A DNA stretch of 64,000 bases, taken from Ochotona curzoniae. Lineage: Eukaryota; Chordata; Mammalia; Lagomorpha; Ochotonidae. The stretch is taken from assembly GCF_017591425.1 (NCBI RefSeq), contig NW_024465885.1, forward strand, positions 45,193,001 through 45,257,000. The letters are read 5' to 3'. The position numbers and the translations under genes are program-made. Position 1 is the stretch's first letter, and the number at the start of each line of letters is the position of its first letter. Shown here in pieces: positions 63,575 through 64,000 of the stretch. The notes beneath the pieces were generated by a model. That model did not search any database and was not told where the DNA came from. It was given only the letters and a program-made list of their open reading frames with translations.

Positions 63575-63835
63575 TAATCATTGTTTGAGAAGCAGAGAAA
63601 TAAAGCGAGGCAGAGGGCTCCCATCTACCAGTTGATTCAACCAAATTCCCACAGAGGCCAGACTAAAGGTGAAATCACCAGCAAGGACTCACACGTGGAT
63701 GCCGGGAGTCGTTGCTGCTATCACTGCTGTTTCATAGGTAAACCTGGAGTTAGGTACAGAGCGGGCTTTGAACCCAGGACTCCCACATAGGAGGTGAGCA
63801 TCTTCATCAGTACTTAAACCACTTGCCCAAAAGCC
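63575..63835 (-). mobile_element. CSINE, diverged
   Basis: On the minus strand: head TTGGGCAAGTGGTTTAAG, GGAGTCCTGGGTTCAAAGCCC, GTGTGAGTCCTTGCTGG, GGGAATTTGGTTGAATCAAC, GGGAGCCCTCTGCCTCGC and an A-poor degraded tail. Confidence 0.78.
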
Positions 63836-64000
63836 TGCCACCCTCTGCGCCCTCTCCCGGTAGTCTTCAATCTCGGAACAAAAAAACAGGGATTCACCTA
63901 AGCTGAACAAGCAGGAGTTGACTTACAACGTCCTTGTAAGGAGCGTGGTTTAAGCAGCTCCTAGATGAAGCTTCCAGGACTGAGGCGATCAGAACGGACA

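Overview
The window is mammalian nuclear DNA and almost entirely intronic. The tRNA-derived SINEs have the sequence and layout of the lagomorph C-repeat (CSINE) family. The youngest copies (11489-11798 and 1-107) look more like the pika (Ochotona) subfamily than the rabbit one. The genus is inferred from my memory of the two SINE types; lagomorph is firmer.

Only two segments are supported as coding, and both belong to one gene on the minus strand: RUNX1 (AML1/CBFA2), a runt-domain transcription factor. Exon 5 (51369-51473, 105 bp) encodes the C-terminal part of the Runt domain. Exon 6 (28126-28317, 192 bp) encodes the end of that domain and the segment after it. Both lengths are multiples of three, both have consensus splice sites and phase-1 borders, and the exon 5/6 junction rebuilds an arginine codon. 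The window therefore holds, in gene order, the 3' part of intron 4 (64000 down to 51474), exon 5, all of intron 5 (51368 down to 28318), exon 6, and the 5' part of intron 6 (28125 down to 1). No promoter, start codon, stop codon or terminal exon is present. I found no other protein gene, tRNA, rRNA or CRISPR array.

The rest is repeats and unique intron sequence. There are about twenty CSINE copies or fragments on both strands, several MIR fragments, one L1 3'-end region broken up by nested SINEs (11145-12412), a possible second L1 tail (59421-59620), a hAT/MER-like fragment (8791-9040), two copies and a fragment of a short AT-rich inverted-repeat element, many microsatellites, and a 650-bp CA/TA-rich block (36443-37092).

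No new biological system is visible. The points most worth checking are the roughly 90-nt near-pure pyrimidine tract and distant branch point at the exon 6 acceptor, whose opposite strand is G-quadruplex-like; a Ser-to-Gly change in exon 6; complete coverage of intron 5, which corresponds to the human t(8;21) breakpoint interval; the nested retroelements; the small inverted-repeat family; and a few repeat-free intronic stretches with blood-type transcription factor motifs. All open reading frames other than the two exons look like chance frames in intron or repeat DNA.
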